From NCBI RefSeq assembly GCF_018613935.1, contig NZ_JAGGPF010000008.1, positions 62,001-126,000 of the forward strand: a DNA stretch of 64,000 bases, written 5' to 3'. Both the position numbers and the translations under genes were made by a program. Origin of the DNA: Agromyces sp. ISL-38 (lineage in GTDB: Bacteria > Actinomycetota > Actinomycetes > Actinomycetales > Microbacteriaceae). The notes under the pieces are model-generated. The model saw only the letters and a list, made by a program, of their open reading frames with translations, made no database searches and was not told where the DNA came from. This document shows, one piece after another, positions 17,365 to 25,264 of the stretch (within the stretch, counting starts at the first letter, position 1; each line of letters begins with the position of its first letter).

Positions 17365-18237
17365 ATGTACCGAGCCATAGCGAAGAACAAGCGCAACACC
17401 TTCTTCATCATCCTGTTCTTCCTCGCCATCATCGGCGGGCTGGGGTGGCTGGCGGCATGGGTCTATCAAGATCCGACGATCGTCATCGTGACGCTCGTCA
17501 TCGCGACCGCGTACGCCCTGTTCCAGTACTTCACCGCCGACCGGCAGGCGATCGCCATGTCGGGCGCGATCGAGCTGAAGAGCAAGGCCGACCACCCGCG
17601 GCTCTGGCGAACGGTGGAGAACCTCTCGATCACGACCGGCACGCCGATGCCGAAGGTGTACGTCATCTCCGACCCCGCGCCCAACGCGTTCGCGACCGGG
17701 CGCGACCCCGAGCACGCCGTCGTCGCCGCGACCACTGGCCTGCTCGAGATCATGGACGACGCCGAGCTCGAGGGCGTCATGGCCCATGAGCTCGGCCATG
17801 TGCGCAACTACGACATCCGACTCTCGATGGTCGTGTTCGGTCTCGTGGTGGCGGTGGGCTTCATCTCCGACATGCTCGTGCGCATGACGTTCTTCGGGCG
17901 GGGCAACAACCAGAACCCCGTTGTGCTCGTCTTCGGGCTCGTGGCGATGCTCATCGCGCCTCTCGTCGCGAGCCTCGTGCAACTGGCCGTGTCACGACAG
18001 CGCGAGTACCTGGCCGACGCCACGGGCGCGATGACGACGCGGCATCCCGACGCCCTCGCGAGCGCGCTCGAGAAGCTCGGGGCCTACGGCCGGCCGATGC
18101 GGCGGCAGAACTCCTCGATGGCGCACCTCTGGATCGCCGACCCGCTGCGGCCCGGCGTCATCGACCGGCTGTTCGCGACCCACCCCCCGATCGCCGATCG
18201 CATCAAGCGGCTCGAGACCATGGGCGGCGCCTTCTAG
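17365..18237 (+). CDS. htpX: M48 family zinc metalloprotease HtpX
   Basis: 290-residue integral membrane protease that degrades misfolded membrane proteins. It has two N-terminal membrane helices (about 13-55), the zinc motif HELGH at 141-145 (MAHELGHVRNYDIRLS), two further helices at about 150-210, and the third ligand in REYLADATGA. ATHPPIADRIKRL at the C-terminus is typical. It follows lemA by 9 nt and is almost certainly co-transcribed. Its 3' end overlaps the convergent YcaQ-like gene by 4 nt. Confidence 0.95.
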   Translation: MYRAIAKNKRNTFFIILFFLAIIGGLGWLAAWVYQDPTIVIVTLVIATAYALFQYFTADRQAIAMSGAIELKSKADHPRLWRTVENLSITTGTPMPKVYVISDPAPNAFATGRDPEHAVVAATTGLLEIMDDAELEGVMAHELGHVRNYDIRLSMVVFGLVVAVGFISDMLVRMTFFGRGNNQNPVVLVFGLVAMLIAPLVASLVQLAVSRQREYLADATGAMTTRHPDALASALEKLGAYGRPMRRQNSSMAHLWIADPLRPGVIDRLFATHPPIADRIKRLETMGGAF

Positions 18238-19457
18238 GCCACGCCGGCCTTGGCAGTCGCGAGTTCAGAGCTCAGCGCGGGGGAGAGATCTCCGCGCCCG
18301 GTGACCGCCACCTCGTCGAGCCCCTGCCACGAGGCCGCGCGCAGCAGCACCGGAGCGAGCCGCGCCGCCGTCTCGGCCGGCGCGCCCGGCTCGGCCCACG
18401 CCGACTGCACGCGGAGCACCCCCGCCTGGCGGTCGCTCTTCAGGTCGACGCGGCCGACGACCCGGTCGTCGATGAGCACGGGCAGCGAGTAGTAGCCGAA
18501 CTTGCGGTCAGGCTCGGGCACGTAGATCTCGATGCGGTAGTGGAAGTCGAACATTCGCTCGGTGCGGGGCCGGAACCACACGACCGGATCGAACGGCGAG
18601 AGCACCGCGGCCGTCTCGATGCGCCGTGGCCGCTTCGCGTCGCGGTGCAGCCAGGTGGGCGTGGGTCGCGCGCCGGTGGTCCAGCCGGGGACCTCGACGG
18701 GCAGGAGCACGCCCGACTCCTCGAGATCGCGGATCGCCGCGCGCACGGTTGCCCGCGTCATCCGCCAGTAGTCGGCGAGGTCGGCCTCGGTGCCGATGCC
18801 GAGAGCGGATGCCGCGAGCTCGACGAGGTGCCGCACGGCGTCGGCCCCGGCGGGCGGCTCGCCGAGGAGCTCGGGGGAGAGCGCCTGCTCGGGCAGCGCA
18901 TACACGCGCTCGAAGCGGCGGCGTTCGATGCACACGACCTCGCCGGTGCGGAACATCATCTCGAGCGTGCGCTTGACGTCGGACCAGCCCCACCATGGAC
19001 CGCGGCGCTCGTTGGCGTCATGTTCGATCTCGCTCGCGCGCATCGGCCCGTTCGCGGCGAGCTCCGCACGGAGCCACTCGGCGAGCGTGCGATTCTCGGT
19101 GACCCAGCCGCCCCAGTCGCTGCCCTTCCGACGGTATTCCGCGCGACGGAACTCGAAGTGCGGCCACAGTTCGCGCGGGATGAACGCCGCCTGGTGCGCC
19201 CAGTACTCGATCATGCGACCCCGACTGCCGGTGGTCAGCCGGTCGAGCAGCGAGCGGTCGTAGTCGCCGACGCGGCTGAACGCGGGGAGGTAATGACTGC
19301 GTTCGAACACGTTCACGGAATCGATCTGCAGGAGCGCGAGCCGATCGACGACACTGCCGACCTGGCGCAGGCCGGGCGACTCGGGCATCGGGCGGGAGAA
19401 GCCCTGCGCCGCGAGCGCGATGCGCCGTGCGAGGGCGGGACTGACGGAGTCGACCAT
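18234..19457 (-). CDS. Winged-helix crosslink-repair DNA glycosylase family protein (YcaQ/AlkX-like)
   Basis: 407 residues of the HTH_42 family, which excise alkylated bases and unhook interstrand crosslinks. The proposed catalytic motif appears as LALLQIDSVNVFERSHYLPAFSR (in part), with Q-I-D, the QxD form found in YcaQ/AlkX rather than the QxQ of AlkZ. Other family segments are YWAHQAAFIP and SPFDPVVWFRPRTERMFDFHYRIEIYVP (partial). The start is ATG 19457, with minus-strand TAGGGT (19466-19471) 8 nt upstream and no ribosome binding site. It is divergent from the AI-2E gene. Confidence 0.9.
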   Translation of the reverse strand: MVDSVSPALARRIALAAQGFSRPMPESPGLRQVGSVVDRLALLQIDSVNVFERSHYLPAFSRVGDYDRSLLDRLTTGSRGRMIEYWAHQAAFIPRELWPHFEFRRAEYRRKGSDWGGWVTENRTLAEWLRAELAANGPMRASEIEHDANERRGPWWGWSDVKRTLEMMFRTGEVVCIERRRFERVYALPEQALSPELLGEPPAGADAVRHLVELAASALGIGTEADLADYWRMTRATVRAAIRDLEESGVLLPVEVPGWTTGARPTPTWLHRDAKRPRRIETAAVLSPFDPVVWFRPRTERMFDFHYRIEIYVPEPDRKFGYYSLPVLIDDRVVGRVDLKSDRQAGVLRVQSAWAEPGAPAETAARLAPVLLRAASWQGLDEVAVTGRGDLSPALSSELATAKAGVA

Positions 19458-19520
19458 GATGCTCGACCCTATCCGGGGCCTCCGACACGCGAGGAACAGC
19501 GGATGCGACATCCGTCCGCC

Positions 19521-19553
19521 CATGCACTTCGGTGCATGTGCCGTGCCTAGACT
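19521..19553 (+). promoter_or_regulatory. UUCG hairpin/palindrome plus -10 of the AI-2E family gene
   Basis: CATGCACTTCGGTGCATG (19521-19538) is a perfect 7-bp inverted repeat with a TTCG centre. It covers the -35 zone of the promoter whose -10 is TAGACT (19548-19553), six bases before the ATG at 19560. Its position suits an operator. If transcribed from further upstream it would fold into a very stable UUCG tetraloop. Confidence 0.6.
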
Positions 19554-19559
19554 GGAGCA

Positions 19560-20822
19560 ATGACGGAGTCGAAGGGGAGGGCTCGTTCGCGAGCAGGCCT
19601 CGGGCGTGAGGGAAAGCCCACTGAGGCGCCCGTCACGGCCGATCAGCACACGGCCGATCCGCACACGGCCGAGCCGCAACCGGTGCACCAGGTCGCCGAC
19701 GGAATTCCCTACGGCATGCGCCTCGCGGCCGCCTGGTCGTGGCGACTGCTGCTCATCGGCGGAATGCTCGCGGTCCTCGTGTTCCTCATCATCCAGCTGC
19801 GGCTCATCATCATCCCGATTCTCGTGGCGGTGCTCATCGGCGCACTGCTCGTGCCCTTCGTCGGCTTCCTGCAGCGGCACCGATGGCCGAAGTGGCTCGC
19901 CGTGACCACCGCGATGCTCTCGACGCTCGCCGTCGTCGGCGGCCTGCTCACGCTCGGCATCACCCAGATCGTGCGCGGCTCCGACGAGCTCGCCGCGCAG
20001 TCCGTCATCGCATGGAACGAGTTCCGGGTCTGGCTTCTCGAGGGGCCCTTCCACATCACCGAGCAGCAGCTCAACGAATTCGTCGCCCAGGTGGTGAACT
20101 CCGTGCAGCAGGATGGCAGCGTACTGCTGACCGGTGCGCTCTCGCTTGGGTCGACCCTCGGCCACTTCCTCGCGGGCATGCTGCTCGCCCTCTTCGCGAC
20201 CCTGTTCATCCTCATCGACGGACGCGGCATCTGGAACTGGGTCGTCGGCGTCTTCCCGCGACGTGCCCGCGCCGCGATCGACGGAGCGGGCCAGTCCGGC
20301 TGGGCGACGCTCGGCAACTTCGTTCGCGTGCAGATCCTCGTCGCGACGATCGACGCGATCGGCATCGGCCTCGGCGCCTACTTCCTCGGCCTTCCGCTCG
20401 CGGTGCCGATCGGGATCCTCGTCTTCCTCGGCTCGTTCATCCCCATCGTCGGTGCGGTTGTCACGGGCGCGCTCGCCGTCTTCGTCGCGCTCGTCTACAA
20501 CGGCCCGGTGATCGCGCTCGTGATGCTCGGCATCGTGCTGCTCGTGCAGCAGGTCGAGGGCCACGTGCTGCAGCCGCTCATCATGGGCACCGCCGTGAAG
20601 GTGCATCCGCTCGGTGTCGTGCTCGCGGTCGCGGCCGGTTCGCTGCTCGCGGGGATTCCGGGGGCGCTCTTCGCCGTGCCGGTGGCCGCGGTGCTCAACG
20701 TGATGATCCTCTACATCGCCGGCGGTTCCTGGAAAGACCAGTCGGGGCCACCGGCGACCGCCGCCCGCTCGCCGCTCTGGCGGACCGTGCCCCAACGACC
20801 CGGATACGCGCGAGGAGAATGA
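19560..20822 (+). CDS. AI-2E family transporter (PerM-like)
   Basis: 420 residues. About 50 hydrophilic N-terminal residues precede two membrane helices (WRLLLIGGMLAVLVFLIIQL, IIIPILVAVLIGALLVPF), a soluble loop, then the core of four to five helices with the family segment GLPLAVPIGILVFLGSFIPIVGA (in part) and the C-terminal VEGHVLQPLIMGTAVKVHPL signature. Members export small molecules or act in cation antiport; autoinducer-2 export is shown only for some. ATG 19560 follows TAGACT by 6 nt. The stop overlaps the ilvA start (ATGA). Confidence 0.92.
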   Translation: MTESKGRARSRAGLGREGKPTEAPVTADQHTADPHTAEPQPVHQVADGIPYGMRLAAAWSWRLLLIGGMLAVLVFLIIQLRLIIIPILVAVLIGALLVPFVGFLQRHRWPKWLAVTTAMLSTLAVVGGLLTLGITQIVRGSDELAAQSVIAWNEFRVWLLEGPFHITEQQLNEFVAQVVNSVQQDGSVLLTGALSLGSTLGHFLAGMLLALFATLFILIDGRGIWNWVVGVFPRRARAAIDGAGQSGWATLGNFVRVQILVATIDAIGIGLGAYFLGLPLAVPIGILVFLGSFIPIVGAVVTGALAVFVALVYNGPVIALVMLGIVLLVQQVEGHVLQPLIMGTAVKVHPLGVVLAVAAGSLLAGIPGALFAVPVAAVLNVMILYIAGGSWKDQSGPPATAARSPLWRTVPQRPGYARGE

Positions 20823-22066
20823 ACGAGTTGACCACGACCATTCCGGGGCCGAGCCTCGCCGAGTTCGAGCAAGCGCGCGAGGTCGTGGGGCGCGTCGCCC
20901 GCCGGACCCCGATGGAGTCCTCGCGATTCCTCGGCGACCGGCTCGGCGTGCCCGTGTACCTCAAGTGCGAGAACCTCCAGCGAACGGGCTCCTACAAGCT
21001 CCGCGGCGCCTACCATCGCATCTCGGCGCTCACCCAGGCCGAGCGCGAGCGAGGCGTCGTGGCGGCCTCAGCCGGCAACCACGCCCAGGGCGTGGCGTTC
21101 GCGGCGCGCGAGCTCGGCATCCGCGCGACGATCTTCATGCCCGTGGGCGTGGCCCTGCCGAAGCTCGACGCGACCCGCCACTACGGCGCCGACGTCGTGT
21201 TGCGCGGCGATTCGGTGGGCGAGACGCTCGAGGCGGCCGCCGCCTATGCGGCCGAGACGGGCGCGGTGCTCATCCCGCCGTTCGACCATCCCGATGTCAT
21301 CGCCGGACAGGGCACGCTCGGGCTCGAGATCCTCGAGCAGGCGCCCGATGCCACGACGATCGTCGTGCCGGTCGGCGGCGGCGGGCTCGCCGCAGGCATC
21401 GCGAGTGCGGTGAAGCAACAAGCCGCGCGCGATGGCCGCACCATCCGCGTCATCGGCGTGCAGGCCGAGAACGCCGCACCCTACGTCGCCTCGCTCGCGG
21501 CGGGTTCGCCGCAGCAGGTTCCCGTCGTGCCCACGATCGCCGACGGCATCGCAGTGTACCGCCCCGGCGAACTGAACTTCGAGATCATCCGTGAAGCCGT
21601 CGACGAGATCGTCACCGTCTCCGAAGACGACATCGCCCGCGCGCTCCTCGTGCTCCTCGAACGCGCGAAGCTCGTCGTCGAACCGGCCGGCGCGGTCTCG
21701 GTCGCGGCGATCATGACGGGCGCGGTGCACTCCGACGGTCCCGTCGTCGCGCTTCTCTCCGGCGGCAACATCGACCCGCTGCTCATGCAGCGCGTCATCG
21801 CCCACGGACTGTCGGCCTCCGATCGCTACCTCTCGCTGCGCGTCGGCCTTCCCGACCGACCCGGCCAGCTCGCGCGGGTCGCCGAGCTGCTCGCCGAGGC
21901 GAACGCCAACGTGATCGAGGTGTTGCACACCCGTCACGGGTCGGGACTGCAGATCTCCGAGGTCGAACTGAAGCTCTCGGTCGAGACCCGAGGGCCGGTG
22001 CACCGCGAGGTCGTCGTCGAGACCCTCCGGCGTGCCGGATACGACCCGAAGGTCGACGTCGACTGA
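20819..22066 (+). CDS. ilvA: Threonine ammonia-lyase (threonine deaminase)
   Basis: 415-residue PLP enzyme converting L-threonine to 2-oxobutanoate and ammonia, the first step of isoleucine synthesis. The PLP lysine is Lys60 in RTGSYKLRGA. The phosphate loop VPVGGGGLAAG and SAGNHAQGVA are present. The C-terminal quarter (about 335-415, SLRVGLPDRPGQLARVAELL onward) is a single ACT-like regulatory domain, the form common in actinobacteria. ATG 20819 overlaps the AI-2E gene stop and is preceded by GAGGAG. Transcription ends at the hairpin at 22118-22150. Confidence 0.95.
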   Translation: MNELTTTIPGPSLAEFEQAREVVGRVARRTPMESSRFLGDRLGVPVYLKCENLQRTGSYKLRGAYHRISALTQAERERGVVAASAGNHAQGVAFAARELGIRATIFMPVGVALPKLDATRHYGADVVLRGDSVGETLEAAAAYAAETGAVLIPPFDHPDVIAGQGTLGLEILEQAPDATTIVVPVGGGGLAAGIASAVKQQAARDGRTIRVIGVQAENAAPYVASLAAGSPQQVPVVPTIADGIAVYRPGELNFEIIREAVDEIVTVSEDDIARALLVLLERAKLVVEPAGAVSVAAIMTGAVHSDGPVVALLSGGNIDPLLMQRVIAHGLSASDRYLSLRVGLPDRPGQLARVAELLAEANANVIEVLHTRHGSGLQISEVELKLSVETRGPVHREVVVETLRRAGYDPKVDVD

Positions 22067-22117
22067 GGCCGCTCGATGACGACCGGGCCGCTCACTGTCG
22101 ACGGACGCGCCGAACGA

Positions 22118-22150
22118 CGACGGCCCCTCCGCGAAGCGAAGGGGCCGTCG
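22118..22150. terminator. Bidirectional terminator between ilvA and greA
   Basis: 11-bp stem CGACGGCCCCT with AGGGGCCGTCG (22118-22128 / 22140-22150). The bases next to the loop (TCCGCGAAGCG) can extend the pairing. It sits between converging genes and would serve both. Confidence 0.85.
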
Positions 22151-22164
22151 GGTGAGCGCAGTGG

Positions 22165-22656
22165 TTACTGACCGCCCCAGGTCTCGACGCCCGTGACCTC
22201 GACGGGGATCTCACGGCCGTTCGGTGCGATGTAGCTCGTCTGCTCGCCGACCTTCAAGCCGAGGATCGCGGCGCCCAGCGGGCTCTGCTCGCTGTAGACG
22301 TCGAGTTCGGAGTCGCCGGCGATCTCACGGCTGCCGATGAGGAAGGTCGACTCGTCGCCGGCGATGACCGCGGTGATCACGGTGCCGGGCTGGACGACGC
22401 CGTTCGACGTCGGCGCTTCGCCGACCTGCGCCGAGCGCAGGAGCTCCTTCAACTGGCGAATGCGAGCCTCTTGCTTGCCCTGTTCGTCTTTCGCGGCGTG
22501 GTAGCCGCCGTTCTCCTTGAGGTCGCCCTCTTCACGGGCGGATTCGATGCGCTTCGCGATCTCCTCGCGCCCATTGGTGGAGAGCTGCTCGAGCTCGGCC
22601 GCAAGCCGGTCGTATGCCTCCTGGGTAAGCCAGGTGACGATGGCTTCGTGCGCCAT
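22165..22656 (-). CDS. greA: Transcription elongation factor GreA
   Basis: 163 residues. The N-terminal coiled coil (about 12-78: LTQEAYDRLAAELEQL, then EREEGDLKENGGYHAAKDEQ-type tip, here SAREEGDLKENGGYHAAKDEQ in part) carries the acidic tip that enters the RNA polymerase secondary channel to stimulate transcript cleavage. The C-terminal FKBP-like domain has SPLGAAILG. ATG 22656 has a GGGAG site about 8 nt upstream. greA followed by the DUF4307 gene matches the Rv1080c-Rv1081c order. Confidence 0.97.
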   Translation of the reverse strand: MAHEAIVTWLTQEAYDRLAAELEQLSTNGREEIAKRIESAREEGDLKENGGYHAAKDEQGKQEARIRQLKELLRSAQVGEAPTSNGVVQPGTVITAVIAGDESTFLIGSREIAGDSELDVYSEQSPLGAAILGLKVGEQTSYIAPNGREIPVEVTGVETWGGQ

Positions 22657-22713
22657 GGTGCACTCCCGAAATAGACGTGACGCCCCGACGACTGTCAGGG
22701 CGAATGACCCATG

Positions 22714-23121
22714 TTAGGTGAGCCAACACCGGTAAATCAAACCCGTGTTCGCTTCCTGTGCCGTGCGAACCTGCTCGGTGAAGGTGCGCAGGTACCGATC
22801 CGACGCGGGCAGTTCGACGACTTTCCAGCCGACGACGGTGAAATCGTCGTTGAGCGCCTGCACGATGCAGGCGGTCTCATTGCCGGGTGGCACCGACAAG
22901 GTCCAGCTCACCTCGACCGCGCGCTGCTCGGTGAGGAGGCGATGGCCGGTGTCAGTCGCCTCGACAGTCGGCCGCTGGCCGTCGAGCCCAGCCCACACGA
23001 TCCACGCGCCGAGCACGATCGCGAAGACGATCGCCGCGCCGATGAGGAGCAGGCGATCACGAGTGCGCTTGCCGGGTGTGCGCCCGTAGCGCGCAGCGAG
23101 CACCTCAGTCTGCCCGGCCAC
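22714..23121 (-). CDS. DUF4307 domain-containing membrane protein
   Basis: 135 residues. A short cytoplasmic N-terminus (RYGRTPGKRTRDR) precedes one membrane helix at about 25-45 (LLLIGAAIVFAIVLGAWIVW) and an extracellular beta domain ending YLRTFTEQVRTAQEANTGLIYRCW. The family is actinobacterial and of unknown function, usually between greA and mca. GTG 23121 is chosen because AAGGGG precedes it at the right distance. In mycobacteria the mycothiol conjugate amidase gene mca follows; it is absent here. Confidence 0.88.
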   Translation of the reverse strand: MAGQTEVLAARYGRTPGKRTRDRLLLIGAAIVFAIVLGAWIVWAGLDGQRPTVEATDTGHRLLTEQRAVEVSWTLSVPPGNETACIVQALNDDFTVVGWKVVELPASDRYLRTFTEQVRTAQEANTGLIYRCWLT

Positions 23122-23149
23122 GGCTCGGCCCCTTCCCGCCTCGATCGTC

Positions 23150-23168
23150 TAGGCTTGAATCCAGCCTA
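23150..23168. promoter_or_regulatory. Divergent promoter inverted repeat
   Basis: TAGGCT (23150-23155) and AGCCTA (23163-23168) form an inverted repeat around TGAATCC. Each arm is itself a TANNNT -10 candidate, one for each divergent gene. It is therefore either overlapping divergent -10 elements or an operator. Confidence 0.45.
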
Positions 23169-23234
23169 ACCCGCCCCCGGTGAAGGGAATCCGATGCTCG
23201 TCGTGCCCGCTTGTTCCATCGCCGGAGCACGCTC

Positions 23235-23543
23235 GTGATCACACGCCTCGCCGGGGCGATCCTGATCGCCGCAGACGAGGAGTTCGACCCCGACACCGTG
23301 ACCCCCGGCATCTGGGGATTCGTCGTGACGTTCGGCCTGATGGTCGTCGTGGTGCTCCTGATCCTCGATATGGTGCGACGCATCCGGCGCACGAATTATC
23401 GCGCAGAGGTGCGCGAGCGACTCGAGATCGAGCGCCTCGAGGCCGAGATGCTCGGTGATGAAGGCAGTGCGCCTGATGCCTCGAGCCCGTCGCCGAACGC
23501 CGACGACGAAGAGAACGACACCGGCGCGACATCCGCTCGCTGA
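23235..23543 (+). CDS. Small single-span membrane protein (Rv1083-position protein)
   Basis: 102 residues. The short N-terminus has AADEEFDPDTVTPGIWGF, then one membrane helix (VVTFGLMVVVVLLILDMV), then a basic charged cytoplasmic helix (RRIRRTNYRAEVRERLEIERLEAEML) and an acidic tail. GTG 23235 is preferred over an upstream TTG at 23211. The sequence around EFDPDTVTPG is conserved among Microbacteriaceae, as far as I recall. It sits where Rv1083 sits in the mycobacterial block. Function unknown. Confidence 0.8.
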   Translation: MITRLAGAILIAADEEFDPDTVTPGIWGFVVTFGLMVVVVLLILDMVRRIRRTNYRAEVRERLEIERLEAEMLGDEGSAPDASSPSPNADDEENDTGATSAR

Positions 23544-23555
23544 ACGCAGCCCGGC

Positions 23556-24356
23556 TCAGCCAGTGTGGTACGCGGGGTCGATTGCGATGAGCAGTGTCGC
23601 GGTCCAGTGGCACATGAACGCGAGCACCGTGCACGCGTGGAAGATCTCGTGGAAGCCGAAGACTCCCGGCCAGGGGTTCGGCTTCTTCAGCGCGTACACG
23701 ATCGCGCCCGCGGTGTAGAGCAGTCCGCCGACGATGACGAGCACCATCATGAGCGCGTTCACAGCGAGGAGGTCGCCGAGGTACATCACCGCGGCCCAGC
23801 CGAGCAGCAGGTACAGCAGCACGTAGAGCCAGCGCGGTGCCGAGATCCAGAACACCCGGAAGCCGATGCCGACGAGCGCCCCGCCCCACACCACGCCGAG
23901 CAGCAGCCAGCCCTGGCTGGGGGGCAGCGCGAGGATCGCGAGCGGTGTGTAGGTGCCGGCGATGAGCAGGAAGATGTTGGCGTGGTCGATGCGCTTGAGG
24001 AGCAGCTTCGTCTTCGGGTTCCAGTCGAAGCGGTGGTACAGCGCCGAGTTGCCGAAGAGCAGCATCGAGGTGAGCACGAACACCAGGGACGCCAGTTTCG
24101 CCGGCGCGCCCTGTGCGAGCACGAGGAGCACGATGCCTGCGACGATCGTGATCGGGAACGTCACGGCGTGGATCCAGCCACGCCAGGTGGGCTTCACGTC
24201 GGCGCGCGAGATGCCGTCGTCGAGCACCGGGATGTTCGGCAGGTCGGAGCCGTGCTGATCGCGGGTGACCGCGGCATCTGCCGGGTCGTCCGCCGCAGCC
24301 GGGCGGGAGAGCTGCTCCGCGAGATGGTCTGGCTCGCGGCGGCGCTTCGAGGTCAT
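23556..24356 (-). CDS. Hemolysin III / PAQR family membrane protein (TrhA)
   Basis: 266 residues with seven membrane helices. Family motifs: SALYHRFDW (helix 2 end, Ser and His), KRIDHANIFLLIAGTYTP (Asp-His), and GFHEIFHACTVLAFMCHW near helix 7; the conserved Ser, Asp and three His form the zinc-binding hydrolase-like centre of the CREST superfamily. The bacterial role is membrane-lipid homeostasis; hemolysin activity is a historic name. ATG 24356 follows minus-strand TACGCT (24363-24368) by 6 nt without a ribosome binding site. It is divergent from the prenyltransferase gene. Confidence 0.93.
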   Translation of the reverse strand: MTSKRRREPDHLAEQLSRPAAADDPADAAVTRDQHGSDLPNIPVLDDGISRADVKPTWRGWIHAVTFPITIVAGIVLLVLAQGAPAKLASLVFVLTSMLLFGNSALYHRFDWNPKTKLLLKRIDHANIFLLIAGTYTPLAILALPPSQGWLLLGVVWGGALVGIGFRVFWISAPRWLYVLLYLLLGWAAVMYLGDLLAVNALMMVLVIVGGLLYTAGAIVYALKKPNPWPGVFGFHEIFHACTVLAFMCHWTATLLIAIDPAYHTG

Positions 24357-24429
24357 GCAGCCAGCGTAGAGCTTCGACGATCACGGCTCACTGTGAGTGC
24401 CGGATGCCGCGGAGCGGTAGCGTAGGTCC

Positions 24430-25215
24430 GTGCACACGAGCGATCACTCCATCGGTCGCGGCCTGCTCTACCGCGTCTACCAGAACCGGTTGCGGCGGGG
24501 ACTCGATCCGGCATCCGTTCCGCGTCACATCGCGATGATCATCGACGGCAACCGGCGCTGGGCCAAGCAGCTCGGCTACGACTCGGCCGCCCACGGCCAC
24601 CGCGCGGGCGCCGCGAAGATGCGCGAGTTCCTCGAATGGTGCGACGACCTCGGCATCACGACCGTCACGCTCTACCTGCTCTCGAGCGACAATCTCGGCA
24701 ACCGGCCCTCGAGTGAGCTCGCCGATCTCATCGAGATCATCGCCGAGCTCGCCGAGGAGCTCTCGCACTATCGCGACTGGCGCGTGCAGCATGTCGGGTC
24801 GGATGCCGGGCTGCCCGAGCCCCTCGTCGCCGCGCTCGACGCCGCCGAGCATCGCACCGCCGACAAGCGCGGCCTGCACGTGAACCTCGCGGTCGGCTAC
24901 GGAGGCCGCAAGGAGATCACCGACGCGATGCGCTCGATCGTCGCGGCCCACCACGCCGAGGGACGCAGCCTCGAAGACCTCGCCGAACGGCTGACGCCCG
25001 ACCTCATCGGCGAGCACCTCTATACGGGCGGTCAGCCCGATCCCGATCTCGTGATCCGCACCTCGGGGGAGCAGCGCCTCAGTGATTTCATGCTCTGGCA
25101 GGCGGCGCACAGCGAGTTCTACTTCGTCGAGGCGCTCGGGCCCGACCTGCGAAAGGTCGACTTCCTGAGGGCACTTCGCGACTACGTGAAGCGGCATCGC
25201 AGATTCGGCGGGTGA
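24430..25215 (+). CDS. Cis-prenyltransferase (isoprenyl transferase), short-chain Rv1086-like type
   Basis: 261 residues. Undecaprenyl synthase fold with the catalytic Asp39 in AMIIDGNRRWA and the substrate-binding end LVIRTSGEQRLSDFMLWQAAHSEFYF (in part). The loop that in long-chain UppS reads FSTENW is LLSSDNLGNRPSSEL here, the pattern I associate with the Z-farnesyl diphosphate synthase branch of actinobacteria. Product chain length is thus probably short, supplying a primer for a second synthase elsewhere. GTG 24430 follows TAGCGT by 6 nt (leaderless). Its place beside hemolysin III mirrors Rv1085c-Rv1086. Confidence 0.88.
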   Translation: MHTSDHSIGRGLLYRVYQNRLRRGLDPASVPRHIAMIIDGNRRWAKQLGYDSAAHGHRAGAAKMREFLEWCDDLGITTVTLYLLSSDNLGNRPSSELADLIEIIAELAEELSHYRDWRVQHVGSDAGLPEPLVAALDAAEHRTADKRGLHVNLAVGYGGRKEITDAMRSIVAAHHAEGRSLEDLAERLTPDLIGEHLYTGGQPDPDLVIRTSGEQRLSDFMLWQAAHSEFYFVEALGPDLRKVDFLRALRDYVKRHRRFGG

Positions 25216-25264
25216 TCGGGCTGTTCGTTCTGTCACAATATGCCTCGGAGAAGGGGGCACACAC

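Noticed and set aside
18234-20795. 853-codon minus-strand frame covering the AI-2E gene
   Set aside because: Only the portion up to 19457 is the YcaQ-like protein; the remainder is antisense to the AI-2E gene and is His/Asp/Arg-rich shadow sequence.
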